From Desulfovibrionaceae bacterium UBA3823 (GTDB taxonomy: Bacteria; Desulfobacterota; Desulfovibrionia; Desulfovibrionales; Desulfovibrionaceae), in contig DFDR01000033.1 in assembly GCA_002369295.1 (NCBI GenBank), positions 1 through 25,895 on the forward strand: a stretch of DNA of 25,895 bases, written 5' to 3'. Position numbers and translations under genes: made by a program. Every line of letters starts with the position of its first letter. Position 1 is the stretch's first letter. Below the pieces are notes generated by a model. The model saw only the letters and a list, made by a program, of their open reading frames with translations. It had not been told where the DNA came from and searched no databases. Of this stretch, positions 1-8,600 are shown in pieces.

Positions 1-36
1 AGCGAAGAGGTGCGCAAGGCCTACCTTGGCATGTAG
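1..36 (+). CDS. C-terminal end of an ABC-transporter ATP-binding protein (partial)
   Basis: The first eleven codons read SEEVRKAYLGM and then stop (TAG, 34-36). An ending of the type VRxxYLG is typical of the ATPases of the LivF/LivG branched-chain amino-acid transporters and of LptB. The short tail after YLG fits LivF better than LptB, which usually continues for several residues (for example YLGExF). The gene enters from the left of the window, so no Walker motifs are visible and the assignment rests on the tail alone. A hairpin follows 26 bases after the stop, so it is probably the last gene of its operon. Confidence 0.5.
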   Translation, partial: SEEVRKAYLGM

Positions 37-62
37 CCAGCGCCCCGCAACCTTTTCTGCCC

Positions 63-90
63 GGCCGGGATGCCCTCAGGCGTCCCGGCC
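63..90 (+). terminator. Strong hairpin terminator after the ABC ATPase gene
   Basis: GGCCGGGATGCC (63-74) pairs with GGCGTCCCGGCC (79-90) around a CTCA loop, a 12-bp stem with one G-U pair. The downstream T tract is poor (GCCTGCGTTTCC). The rest of the gap to 316 becomes AT-richer around 140-220 and may hold the promoter of the next gene, but no convincing -35/-10 pair is visible there. Confidence 0.6.
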
Positions 91-316
91 GCCTGCGTTT
101 CCGCAACTTCGCCTGGCCCCCCAGGGATCGCAAGAATGGTTGAGCAATCAATTTTTTCCGCCAGCGGGCTTTCCAGCCCAAAAGTGCATGACTGCCCGAT
201 AAAGATTTGCTAAATATTCTGCAACGGATTTCAGCCCCCTGCAGCGGACGGCGACGAGCCCCGCCTGGCGGCTCCGCCGCGATTTCCGCTTTCCATTTTT
301 TCCAAGGGAGGATCCC

Positions 317-1165
317 ATGCCTAGACGCCCCATTGTCAGGAAACACGTTGCCAGCCCCGCACCGGCCGCACCCAAGGCTGAACAGGCACCCCAGATATCT
401 GCAACCCGCGGCGCAGGCGTCCTTAAATTCGACCCCGAACGCCCGCAGGGCAGCTTCCTCGTGCTTTCCGACAGCGGCACCGTCCTCGGCAGAGGCTTCT
501 ACGGCGCCGGCCGCCTCTACGTGCATTTCCAGGAGCCCGAAACGCGCAAGCCCGGCGAATGGATCTTTGCTGACGCGAAGCAGGCCGGCACGAACATGAT
601 GGTCCTCTCCTCGCCCCTGCTGGGCAACGAACCTGCCGTCATGAGCATCATCGGCGAAGCCGCCGAGCCCGACCTCTCCCGCGTGACCGCCGAGAGCGAC
701 GGCAACACTGCGGCCATCTCCTACAGGCCGAGAGATCTTGGCGAGTCCCACGTCATCTTCACGGCGGACAGCGAAGCCTACGGCAAGGAGCCGCTCGATC
801 TCGTGCCCGTTGCCATCGAATCCTACGGCGCCTTCGACGTCGTGACCTTCTCCGTGCGCGAGCGCGACGAGATGTTCCCCATGAACGACGACCTCTACAG
901 CGTCGTCGTCGACAGCCGCACGGGCAAGCCTCTTGGCGAAGGCCTTCGCGCCTCCTTCCACAGCATGTCCATGCGCTTCGACAGCTACCTCGAGACCGGC
1001 CAGAGCTTCGGCCCCATGGGCGACATGGACTGGTGGCCCGTCTTCTACGCCGACAAGTGGAGCGCCACGCTCAAGAACGTGCGCATGCCCGACTGGGACT
1101 TTGAAGACGACCGCTGCGTGACGGTCACCCAGAACGGGGAGACCCAACGCTTCGTCCTGCCCTAG
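317..1165 (+). CDS. Hypothetical protein, 282 residues, unrecognised
   Basis: ATG at 317 is preceded by GGGAGG (306-311) at good spacing, and codon use is normal for the region, so the gene is convincing. I do not recognise the family. There is no signal peptide or membrane segment. The first ~35 residues are rich in Arg, Pro, Ala and Lys and look disordered. From about residue 38 the protein is an acidic, beta-looking sequence with many Asp, Gly and aromatic residues (for example GFYGAGRLYVHFQEP near residues 58-72, and FGPMGDMDWWPVFYADKW near 232-249). It is a single gene, with its own ribosome site and a terminator at 1214-1257. It lies just upstream of the secreted Pro/Gln-rich protein and the protease cluster, but nothing in its sequence ties it to them. 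Confidence 0.75.
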   Translation: MPRRPIVRKHVASPAPAAPKAEQAPQISATRGAGVLKFDPERPQGSFLVLSDSGTVLGRGFYGAGRLYVHFQEPETRKPGEWIFADAKQAGTNMMVLSSPLLGNEPAVMSIIGEAAEPDLSRVTAESDGNTAAISYRPRDLGESHVIFTADSEAYGKEPLDLVPVAIESYGAFDVVTFSVRERDEMFPMNDDLYSVVVDSRTGKPLGEGLRASFHSMSMRFDSYLETGQSFGPMGDMDWWPVFYADKWSATLKNVRMPDWDFEDDRCVTVTQNGETQRFVLP

Positions 1166-1213
1166 CCGGCATTGCCTTCCGCTGCCCCGCGCTGGCAAGC
1201 AAGACCTGTCTCC

Positions 1214-1257
1214 ACGGCGGAAAGATTCGCTCCCAGCGCCTCTCTCCGCCGTTTTTC
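1214..1257 (+). terminator. Probable intrinsic terminator after the 282-residue gene
   Basis: ACGGCGGA (1214-1221) pairs with TCCGCCGT (1245-1252) and runs straight into TTTTT (1252-1256). The loop is long (23 bases) but includes a small inner stem-like stretch. Placement 49 bases after the stop codon fits a terminator. Confidence 0.6.
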
Positions 1258-1287
1258 CTACCCTATCCCCACGCATGGAGGCGGCGC

Positions 1288-2319
1288 GTGCGCGCCGAAA
1301 CCCACGTCATGAAGCACTTGTCCGCACTGCTCATCGCGCTGGCCCTCATCGCCAGCCTCTTCACCCCGCAAGCCTGCTCCGCCGACAGCGCCAAGGGAGC
1401 TCTGCCGGCCAAGATGAGCGACAAGGATCTCGCCCGGTGCCTGGAAGGCAAAAACGGCACTCCCCAGGCCCAGCAGAGCCTGATGGGCATGTCGCCCCTG
1501 AGCGGTCCCGGTCTTTTCGGCACCATGGACGGCGGCTTTCCACCCTTCTTCGGCAATCCCCAGGGCCAGCAGCCGCCCCTGCCGCCCCAGCAGCCTCAGG
1601 GACCCCAAAGTCCCCAGGGACCCTACGGCCAGCAGCCTCCGCAGCCTCAGGGGCCCCAAGGTCCCCAGGGATCCTACGGCCAGCAGCAGCCTCCGCAGCC
1701 CCAGCCCCCCTACGGCCAGCAGCCTCCGCAGCCCCAGCCAGGCATGGCTGGACAGCTTGACGGCTGCTGGAGCGCCACGAACGGGCAGAACTTCGTCATC
1801 ATGATTTTCAGGCAGGGCTACTGCGGCCTCAACCTCAACGGCACGCAGGTCTACGGGCCCTACACCGTGCAGGGCCAGCATCTGCGCGTGCAGTTCACCA
1901 ACGGCCAGACCTTCGAAGCCGACTTCGCCGTCCAGGGCAGCGTCCTGCGCTTCTCCACGGGCCTGCAGCTCAACCGCATGCCGATGCCCGGGCAGCAGGG
2001 ACCCTACGGCCAGCAGCAGCCTCCGCAGCCCCAGCATCAGCCCCCGGCAGGCAACCCCCTGCAGGGCTCCTGGACAGGCACCCTGCAGAACGGCACAACG
2101 CTTGTCTTCTCCTTTAACGGCAACCAGTACTTCGTGACCGCCAACGGCCAGCAGATCGAGGCCGGCACCTTCGCGCTCAACGGCAGCAGACTCGAGTACT
2201 CGGTGGCCTTCGGCCAGGCCGCCGGCCAGCGCGGCGTCAACACCTGGCAGCTCAGCGGCAGCGTGCTCGTCCTCACGGGCCCCAACGGGCAGAGCATTCA
2301 GCTGACCCGCCAAGCCTAG
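1288..2319 (+). CDS. Secreted Pro/Gln-rich protein with two small beta modules
   Basis: The start is taken as GTG 1288 because GGAGG (1277-1281) lies six bases upstream; the in-frame ATG at 1309 has no ribosome site. The N-terminus is a Sec signal peptide: Lys/His followed by LSALLIALALIASLF, probably cut near ACSA/DS at residues 29-32. Residues ~90-153 are a low-complexity Pro/Gln/Gly linker with repeated YGQQPPQPQ units, and a shorter one recurs near residues 236-255. Between and after the linkers lie two related domains. One starts LDGCWSATNGQ and the other LQGSWTGTLQNG, and both alternate short hydrophobic strands with NGQ turns. The pattern (L-x-G-x-W, then NGQ, GTF-x-L) resembles the C-terminal modules of the three downstream C11 peptidases. 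No catalytic motif is visible. Function is unknown; a periplasmic or surface accessory of the proteases is an inference. Confidence 0.75.
   Translation: MRAETHVMKHLSALLIALALIASLFTPQACSADSAKGALPAKMSDKDLARCLEGKNGTPQAQQSLMGMSPLSGPGLFGTMDGGFPPFFGNPQGQQPPLPPQQPQGPQSPQGPYGQQPPQPQGPQGPQGSYGQQQPPQPQPPYGQQPPQPQPGMAGQLDGCWSATNGQNFVIMIFRQGYCGLNLNGTQVYGPYTVQGQHLRVQFTNGQTFEADFAVQGSVLRFSTGLQLNRMPMPGQQGPYGQQQPPQPQHQPPAGNPLQGSWTGTLQNGTTLVFSFNGNQYFVTANGQQIEAGTFALNGSRLEYSVAFGQAAGQRGVNTWQLSGSVLVLTGPNGQSIQLTRQA
1555..1743 (+). repeat. In-gene Pro/Gln repeat tract
   Basis: Imperfect tandem units coding for PYGQQPPQPQ or SYGQQQPPQPQ, built from the DNA core TACGGCCAGCAGCCTCCGCA with CAG insertions. Clear copies begin near 1624, 1675 and 1711, and a fourth stands apart at about 2004-2035. 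Unit-to-unit CAG differences (QQ against QQQ) suggest slippage. Confidence 0.75.
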
Positions 2320-2334
2320 CGCGGCCCCTTTTCC

Positions 2335-2371
2335 GGCGCCGGCGGAACCACCGCCGGCGCCCGCTTTTTTT
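2335..2371 (+). terminator. Strong intrinsic terminator
   Basis: GGCGCCGGCGG (2335-2345) pairs perfectly with CCGCCGGCGCC (2351-2361) around AACCA, followed by CGC and seven T (2365-2371). Only 42 bases separate it from the next ATG. The first peptidase therefore either depends on partial read-through or has a promoter overlapping this region; I see no clear promoter. Confidence 0.88.
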
Positions 2372-2413
2372 CAGCCCTGTTCCGCCGCGCGATCCCTGCC
2401 ACGGGAGGAAGCC

Positions 2414-5400
2414 ATGCCCCTTGCAGCCCTTCAGCAAGCCTGCCAGATCGTCCTCCGGATCATCGTCCCGTCAGTCCCCAAAAGCCTGGCGGCCCTGGCT
2501 ACTCTGGCCTGCCTGCTTGTGCCGGCGCCCGCTCCTGCCGAACCCGAACCGCAGGCGGAGTGGACCGTCATGGTCTACATGTGCGCGGACAACAACCTCG
2601 AGTACCCGGCCCTCATGGATCTGCTGGAAATGGAGCAGGCCATCCCGCCGAACGTCCAGATCGCCGTCCTGCTGGACCGCCACAAGGGCTACTCACCCCA
2701 TTTCGGCAACTGGACAGGCGCCAAGCTCCTGCTCGTGAAAAAGGCGGCCCCCTTCGACGTGCGGCAGGCTGCCCGGGGCATGCACGCAGCCCCCCTGCCG
2801 GCGAGCCTTGCCTCCGAGACCGTCGAGGACTGGGGCGAAGTGGACATGAGCGATCCGGCCACCCTGGAGCGCTTTGTCAAAAGCTGCGCCCAGCGCTTTC
2901 CGGCCAGGCGCTACGCGCTCATCCCCTGGAACCACGGCGGCGGCTGGGCCGCCCTCGTGCGGGACGAGGACGGCGGAGGAGGGCCCGGCAGGGGGACCAT
3001 GAGCGTGCAGGACTTCGCCAAGGCCGCCAGGGAGGGGGCCAAGGCCCTTCCGCGCGGACGCTTCGACCTGCTCAAGTACGACATGTGCCTCATGGGCGAG
3101 CTCGACGTGCTGGCCGAGAGCGCGCCGCTGGCCGACTATGCCGTTGCCTGCGCGCCGCTGGAGCCGGCCACGAGCTCGGACTACCTCGCCGTCACGCCGC
3201 TCTTCGCCAGGGACGTTTCGACCAGGGATCTGGCCCGCCTCATGGTCGAGCGCAACGTGGCCTTCTATAAGACCATGCCGACGCAGGCCTCCTTCTCGGC
3301 CTACGACCTCTCGAAAGTCCCCGAAGCCACGGCCAGGCTCAAGGAGCTGGCTGCCAGCCTCGAGGCCCTCGCGCCGTCCCGCTACCGGGAGCTCACGCGC
3401 GCGGCCAGCTTTGCCAGGCGCCAGGGGATGCTGCTCACGGAAGACCTCAAGCTGGGCAGAAAGGCCTACTCGGCCGTCGAGCTCTTCAACTGGCTCGGCA
3501 TGCTGGAGCGGGAGCTGCCCGATGCGCCGAAGGAGCGCATCCAGGCGCTGCGCCGGGCGCTTGCCAAGCTCATGTACGCGTGGGGCGCGGCGCCCGACGA
3601 GAAGGTAAGCCAGGGCCTCACCATCTACCTGCCTCTGCGCCGGGAGCTGGAGCACGAAGGCTACCGGCAGACGGCCTTTGCCGCCGATTCCGGCATGGGC
3701 GGCTTTCTGTCCGCCCTCTACAAGGCCCAGGAGCTGCAGGGAAACGACGCCGCCCGCATCGAGAACATCGCCGTCGGCTTCATCGCCATGAAGCCCGGCG
3801 CCCGCGGCCACGGCGGCGACAGCGATGCCGAGGTGCTGCCGTCCGACCATCTCACGCCCTTCGCCCGCTCGGGCCTCGGCTTCGACATCACAGGCTCCGG
3901 CATTCTCATGAGCTACATTTGGCAGTTCGAGCGGCGCGGCGAGGACAGGGTCGTGAACTGCGTCCATCTGCTGTGCGACTTGAATCGGGACGACAAAGGC
4001 CAGGAGGGCAGCGCGCTCGACGAAGTCACGCCCCGCTACGTGGACGGCAGGAACACCTTCCGCCGCGAAATCACGGTCAAGTACATGGTCAGCAACGGCA
4101 TGGCCGCGGCGCCCGTCTCGGTCGTGAACACCACGGTGTCCCGCAATTTCGCCGAAAACTTCTCCGTTGTGTGGGGCCTCTACAAGGACGACTTCACCAC
4201 GGGCGGCCAGGAAGTGCCCGTGCAGGTGAAGTTCAGCAACGTCAACCGCATGCCCATGCAAATCGTGACCTACCAGGAGGACGCCCAGGGAGGCATGGTG
4301 AACCCCCGCCTGATTCTGCCCCAGCCCGGCTCCACCTTCAGGCCGGCCCTGCTGGTCAGGGACAGGAACTTTGCCGAGCGCAAAGAGTACGGCCCGCCCC
4401 TGCAGCTGCCCTCAGGCGCCATGTTCCTCACCATGGACATGCCCGATGAAGGCGCCGAGGTGGGCTGGATTGTGGAGACGGAAAGCGTGGGCGGCAGGCG
4501 CGTCTTCGGCGTGAGCCCCACCCTGCCGGTGCGGCGCGATCCCGCCCTGGATGCCATGGCCGCCGAGGCGCGAAGCTGGAATCTCATGGCTCTGCCCGGA
4601 CGCTACGCCATGGTCGGGTTCGAGCGCCAGGCCAACGGCCTCAACCAGGAGCTGCCCATCCCCACGCCGCAGACCCTCGAAATCCAGAACGCCATGCCCT
4701 TCCCGCGCTTCACGTTCCGCAACAAAGACAGGGAGACGGGCCGGGGCCTTGCCCTGTGGCTGGCCTTTGGCACGCCGCAGCTGGCCCTCTACAAGGAAGC
4801 CGCGGGCTCGCCCCTGCCGCTGGGCGAGCACGTGGAGACCTTCTTCGCCTTCCTCGACGGCCAGGGAGAAGACCGCATCTGGCGCACCGTCGAAATGGGC
4901 GAAGGCACGCGCTGGGCGCTGGTGCCGATAGAGCAGTACCGGAACATCCCCCTCGAAGGCGTCTGGTCCGACGACAACGAACGCTGGGAGTTCCGGGGCC
5001 AGACCGTGCGCCTGACCTACAACGGCCAGCACGGCGAAGGCACCTTCTCTCTGAAGGACAACATCCTCGCCTGCACCGGCATGCCCGCATCCGAGTACGC
5101 CGTCTGGTACGACCGCGCCATGGATCGGCTCTGCCTCATGGCGCGCTTTGGCACGACGACGCGCTCCTGCGTGCTCTACCGCGAGGGCAAGCAGGTGCCG
5201 GCATCCTCCCTGGCAGGCCGCTGGACGGCCCAGAGCCCGCAGGGGCCCGTCCAGATCGACGCCGCGCCCGTTGCCGGCACGCCCTACTTCAACCTCTCCC
5301 TCTCCATGCGGGACCGCATCGGCGAGGTCTGCACCGTCGGCGTTGGCCGCGACCAGCTCTTCGCCACCTACGGCGACGGCTGGCAGGAGTGCATCGACTA

Positions 5401-5482
5401 CGCCCTGAAGGACGGCAGGCTCCTGCTCCGCTCCCAGCGCCTGCCGGCACTTGCCTTCACCAGGCAGGCGCCCCTCCCCTAA
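2414..5482 (+). CDS. Exported clostripain-family (C11) cysteine peptidase, copy 1
   Basis: ATG 2414 follows GGGAGGAA (2403-2410). The 1022-residue product has an N-terminal export signal (hydrophobic SLAALATLACLLVP, likely cleavage APA/EP near residue 42). The caspase-like C11 domain spans about residues 48-440. It begins AEWTVMVYMCADNN, carries the catalytic His in PWNHGGGW (His174), and the nucleophile in YDMCLMGE (Cys225). Asp223, two residues before the Cys, matches the residue that gives clostripain its preference for basic P1 residues. Between His and Cys lies a Gly-rich loop with Arg183 and Arg193, a possible self-processing site. Residues ~445-840 are a long beta-rich region I do not recognise. 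Two small modules end the protein: LEGVW at 847 and LAGRW at 933. Family members usually lack this long tail. It probably cleaves proteins in the periplasm or outside the cell; substrates are unknown. Confidence 0.9.
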   Translation: MPLAALQQACQIVLRIIVPSVPKSLAALATLACLLVPAPAPAEPEPQAEWTVMVYMCADNNLEYPALMDLLEMEQAIPPNVQIAVLLDRHKGYSPHFGNWTGAKLLLVKKAAPFDVRQAARGMHAAPLPASLASETVEDWGEVDMSDPATLERFVKSCAQRFPARRYALIPWNHGGGWAALVRDEDGGGGPGRGTMSVQDFAKAAREGAKALPRGRFDLLKYDMCLMGELDVLAESAPLADYAVACAPLEPATSSDYLAVTPLFARDVSTRDLARLMVERNVAFYKTMPTQASFSAYDLSKVPEATARLKELAASLEALAPSRYRELTRAASFARRQGMLLTEDLKLGRKAYSAVELFNWLGMLERELPDAPKERIQALRRALAKLMYAWGAAPDEKVSQGLTIYLPLRRELEHEGYRQTAFAADSGMGGFLSALYKAQELQGNDAARIENIAVGFIAMKPGARGHGGDSDAEVLPSDHLTPFARSGLGFDITGSGILMSYIWQFERRGEDRVVNCVHLLCDLNRDDKGQEGSALDEVTPRYVDGRNTFRREITVKYMVSNGMAAAPVSVVNTTVSRNFAENFSVVWGLYKDDFTTGGQEVPVQVKFSNVNRMPMQIVTYQEDAQGGMVNPRLILPQPGSTFRPALLVRDRNFAERKEYGPPLQLPSGAMFLTMDMPDEGAEVGWIVETESVGGRRVFGVSPTLPVRRDPALDAMAAEARSWNLMALPGRYAMVGFERQANGLNQELPIPTPQTLEIQNAMPFPRFTFRNKDRETGRGLALWLAFGTPQLALYKEAAGSPLPLGEHVETFFAFLDGQGEDRIWRTVEMGEGTRWALVPIEQYRNIPLEGVWSDDNERWEFRGQTVRLTYNGQHGEGTFSLKDNILACTGMPASEYAVWYDRAMDRLCLMARFGTTTRSCVLYREGKQVPASSLAGRWTAQSPQGPVQIDAAPVAGTPYFNLSLSMRDRIGEVCTVGVGRDQLFATYGDGWQECIDYALKDGRLLLRSQRLPALAFTRQAPLP

Positions 5483-5612
5483 GGATTTGTTACGAAATAA
5501 CTTGACTGTTTTTCAATGACTTCAGTCAGAAATTCCGACAGTTGTGAAGACAAGATGTCTAGGTTATTTCATGAAGAATCCTAAGCTTCCGAGAAACGCC
5601 AAGGAGCACGCC
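5483..5612 (+). promoter_or_regulatory. AT-rich regulatory gap before peptidase copies 2-3
   Basis: These 130 bases are clearly AT-richer than the flanking genes and hold several dyads: GTTA-CGAAA-TAAC (5489-5501), the palindrome TGACT-TC-AGTCA (5517-5528), and GAAATAAC (5494-5501) with its reverse complement GTTATTTC (5563-5570). A weak promoter candidate is TTGTGA (5542-5547), 17 bases, TATTTC (5565-5570). This is the likely control region of the copy 2 operon. The exact promoter and any bound regulator are guesses. Confidence 0.45.
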
Positions 5613-8600
5613 ATGCACCTTTGTCCTGCACGCCAGCTTCCCGCGGCCCTCCTTGTCGCCTGCCTGCTCGCCCTGCTGCCGGCAGGGCGGGCCCTGTCCC
5701 AGCCTGCCGCGCAGGCGGAGTGGACGCTCATGGTCTACATGTGCGCAGACAACAACCTTGAACTCCAGGCGCTGGTCGATCTCTGCGAAATGGAGCAGTC
5801 CCTGCCCGAGGGCGTGGAAGTCGCCGTCCTGCTGGACCGCTCCCGGGGCTTTGCCGCGCAGTACGGCAACTGGTCGGGCGCCAGGCTCTACCGCCTGCGC
5901 CGGCCCCAGCCCTTCGACATGCGCCAGGCCTCTGCGCTCAGAATGGGAGCGGCCCTGCCCCCCGCCCTGGCATCGGAGCTCCTCGAGGACTGGGGGCCCG
6001 TGGACATGGCCAGTCCCGCCACCCTGGAGCGCTTTGTCAAGGAGGCCGCAGCCCGCTTTCCGGCAAGGCGCTACGTCCTCGTGCCCTGGAACCACGGCGG
6101 CGCCTGGCGGGCGCCGCTGCAGGACGAAGACGCAGGCCAGGGCAGGCCCGGCAAGGGGACCATGTCCATCCAGGAGTTCGCCGAGGCTGCCAGGCGGGGC
6201 GCCCGAAGCCTGCCCCGGGGACGCTTTGACATCGTGATCTCCAACATGTGCCTCATGGCGCAGCTCGACATCATGGCCGAAAGCGCGTCGCTTGCCGACT
6301 ACGCCTTTGCCTGCGCGCCCGTGGAGCCGGGCCAGAGCTTCGACTACCTCGCGACCCTGCCCCTCTTCGGGCAGGGGCTTGGCACTGAAGACATCCTGCG
6401 ACGCCTGGTCGACGTCCACCAGGCCTTCTACCGCGCCCTCCCCGAAGAGGCTTCCCACTCCGCCTTCCGGCTGGCAGCCCTGCCCGCGGCGACGGCGAGG
6501 CGTCGCGCCCTCTCGGGCCGGCTCGCCCAGCTCGCCGGCACGCGCTTCAGGGAGCTCACCAGGGCGGCGGCCTACGCCTCCCGCCAGGGCGGCGACCTCA
6601 TGGAGGAATTCTTCAACAGCGGGCGCAGCGGCTATTTCTCGCTGGAGATCTTCGACTGGTTCGACCTGCTGGAGGCCGACGTGCCGGACGCGCCCAGGGC
6701 AGAGACGGCAGCCCTGCGCCAGGCGCTGGCGGACGTCGTGCTGCATACGGCATCCTTCCCCGAGCAGGGCCTGAGCCGGGGACTCACGCTCTACCACCCC
6801 CTGCTGCGCGCCCATGATCACCCCGGCTATCTCCAGACGGCCTTCGCCCGCGAGTCGGGCCTGGCCGGCTACTTTGAGGCCCTCTGGCAGGCCCAGGACA
6901 CGCTTGGAGCCACCTCCCCGCGCATCGAGCGCATCGCCGTAGGCATTCCCCGGCTGAAGCCGAGGCGCGGCGGCGCCAGCGACGCCGACTTCGACATCGT
7001 GCCCGCAGACCGCCTTGACCCCTTCACCCAAACCTCGGTCAAGTTCGACGTCACCGGCGCCGGCATTCTCATGACGCGCCTGCTCCAGTACGAGAAGCGC
7101 GGCACGGACTTCTTCCTCCAATCGCTCCAGCTCGTGGCCGACCGCTCCGACCGCAGGCAGGCCGGGGCCGGCGGCGTGCTGAAGCGCATCAGCCCCGTCT
7201 ACCCGGACGGCACGACCACCTTCGTCCGGGAGATGGGCACCGTCTACAAGCTGACCAACGGCATGGAGAGCGCCTCCGTCACGATTTCCAACCTCGCCGT
7301 TTCCCGGGGGCGTGACAACCTCTCCTTTGCCTGGGGCCTCTACCAGTCGCCGGAAACCGGCGGCAGGGAGCTGCTGGTCAGGCTTGCCTTCTCGAACCAG
7401 ACGCGCATGGCGAAGCCCCAGGCCCAGGCCATCCACACCGACGCCCAGGGGCGCCCCGTCGGCATGAGCCAGATCATCCTTCAGCCCAGCGGCACCATCC
7501 GCCCCTGCGTCGAAGTGCTCGACTCCACGAAGAACTTTGACCTGCGCCGGGTCTTCGGCAAGCCCCTGCCGCTCTCGACTGGCAGGCTCTTCTTCTATCT
7601 GGACATGCTGGACGAAGGATCCGAGGTCGGCAACTTCATCATGGCCACCACCATGAACGGCAGGAGCGGCATAGGCCTCAGCCCTGCCCTGCGCGTGCGG
7701 CAGAATCCCGAGCTGGCCGCCATGGCGGCCGAGGCCCGCGACCGGGGCGCCATGGCCCTTGCCGGACGCTACGCCATGGTCCGCCTTGGCGCCTCCGCCG
7801 AGGGACTGCAGGTACTGCCGTCCTTCCAGACCCTCGAGATCCAGCCAGGCTTGCCCCTGCCCCGCTTCGTCTTCCGCGACGCGGGCAGGGAAACGGGCTC
7901 CGGCCTCTGCGACTGGCGTCCCGAAGGCATGCCCCAGCTCGTCCTCTTCACCCGGCCGACCATGGCGCACCAGCCCCTCGGCGACCATGTCGAGACCTGG
8001 TATCTCTTTCTCAAGAACCATGGCGCCGGCCGGATCTGGTACGGCATCGGCATGGGCGACGGCGCCCGCTGGGCCTTCGTGCCCCCCGAGCAGTACCAGC
8101 CAGGCCTCCTCGAGGGCGTCTGGACCGGCCCCCGCGAGCGCTGGGAGTTCCGGAGCGGGACCGTGCGCCTCGACTACCGCGGCCAGCACGGCACAGGCAG
8201 CTTCACGCTGCGGGACAACGTCATGGCCTGCACCGGCATGCCCTCGTCCGAATACGCCGTCTGGCTCGACAGGGAACAGGACAGGCTCTATCTCATGTCC
8301 AGGGAGAAGCGCATCTCCGAGCTGAAGCGCGAAGGCGCGGCCAGGCCCGCTCCCCAGCCTGAAGCCCAGCCGGGCATTGCGGCCCCCGCACTGGCCGGCG
8401 TCTGGCTTTCCGCCGGCCAGCCCCAGGCCAGGCTCGTCATCGCTCCCGTGCCCGGCACGCCCTTCCTCAACGTCTACGCCTCCCTCCAGGGCCAGCATCT
8501 GTGCGCCTGCACGACCGCGCTGGGCCAGAACGCGCTTCTGGCCACATGCAGCGACGGCTGGCAGGAGCGCATCCCCTTCGCCTTCTCGGGAGCCCAGCTC

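Noticed and set aside
1555..1743. CRISPR-like array
   Set aside because: The repeats are in-frame codons of a Pro/Gln linker, with no unique spacers.
2693..4261. 522-codon minus-strand frame opposite peptidase copy 1
   Set aside because: Antisense shadow of a GC-rich gene, with no domain or ribosome site.
5544..5612. Earlier start for peptidase copy 2
   Set aside because: It would place 23 non-signal residues before a clean signal peptide and has no good ribosome site; ATG 5613 has AAGGAG.
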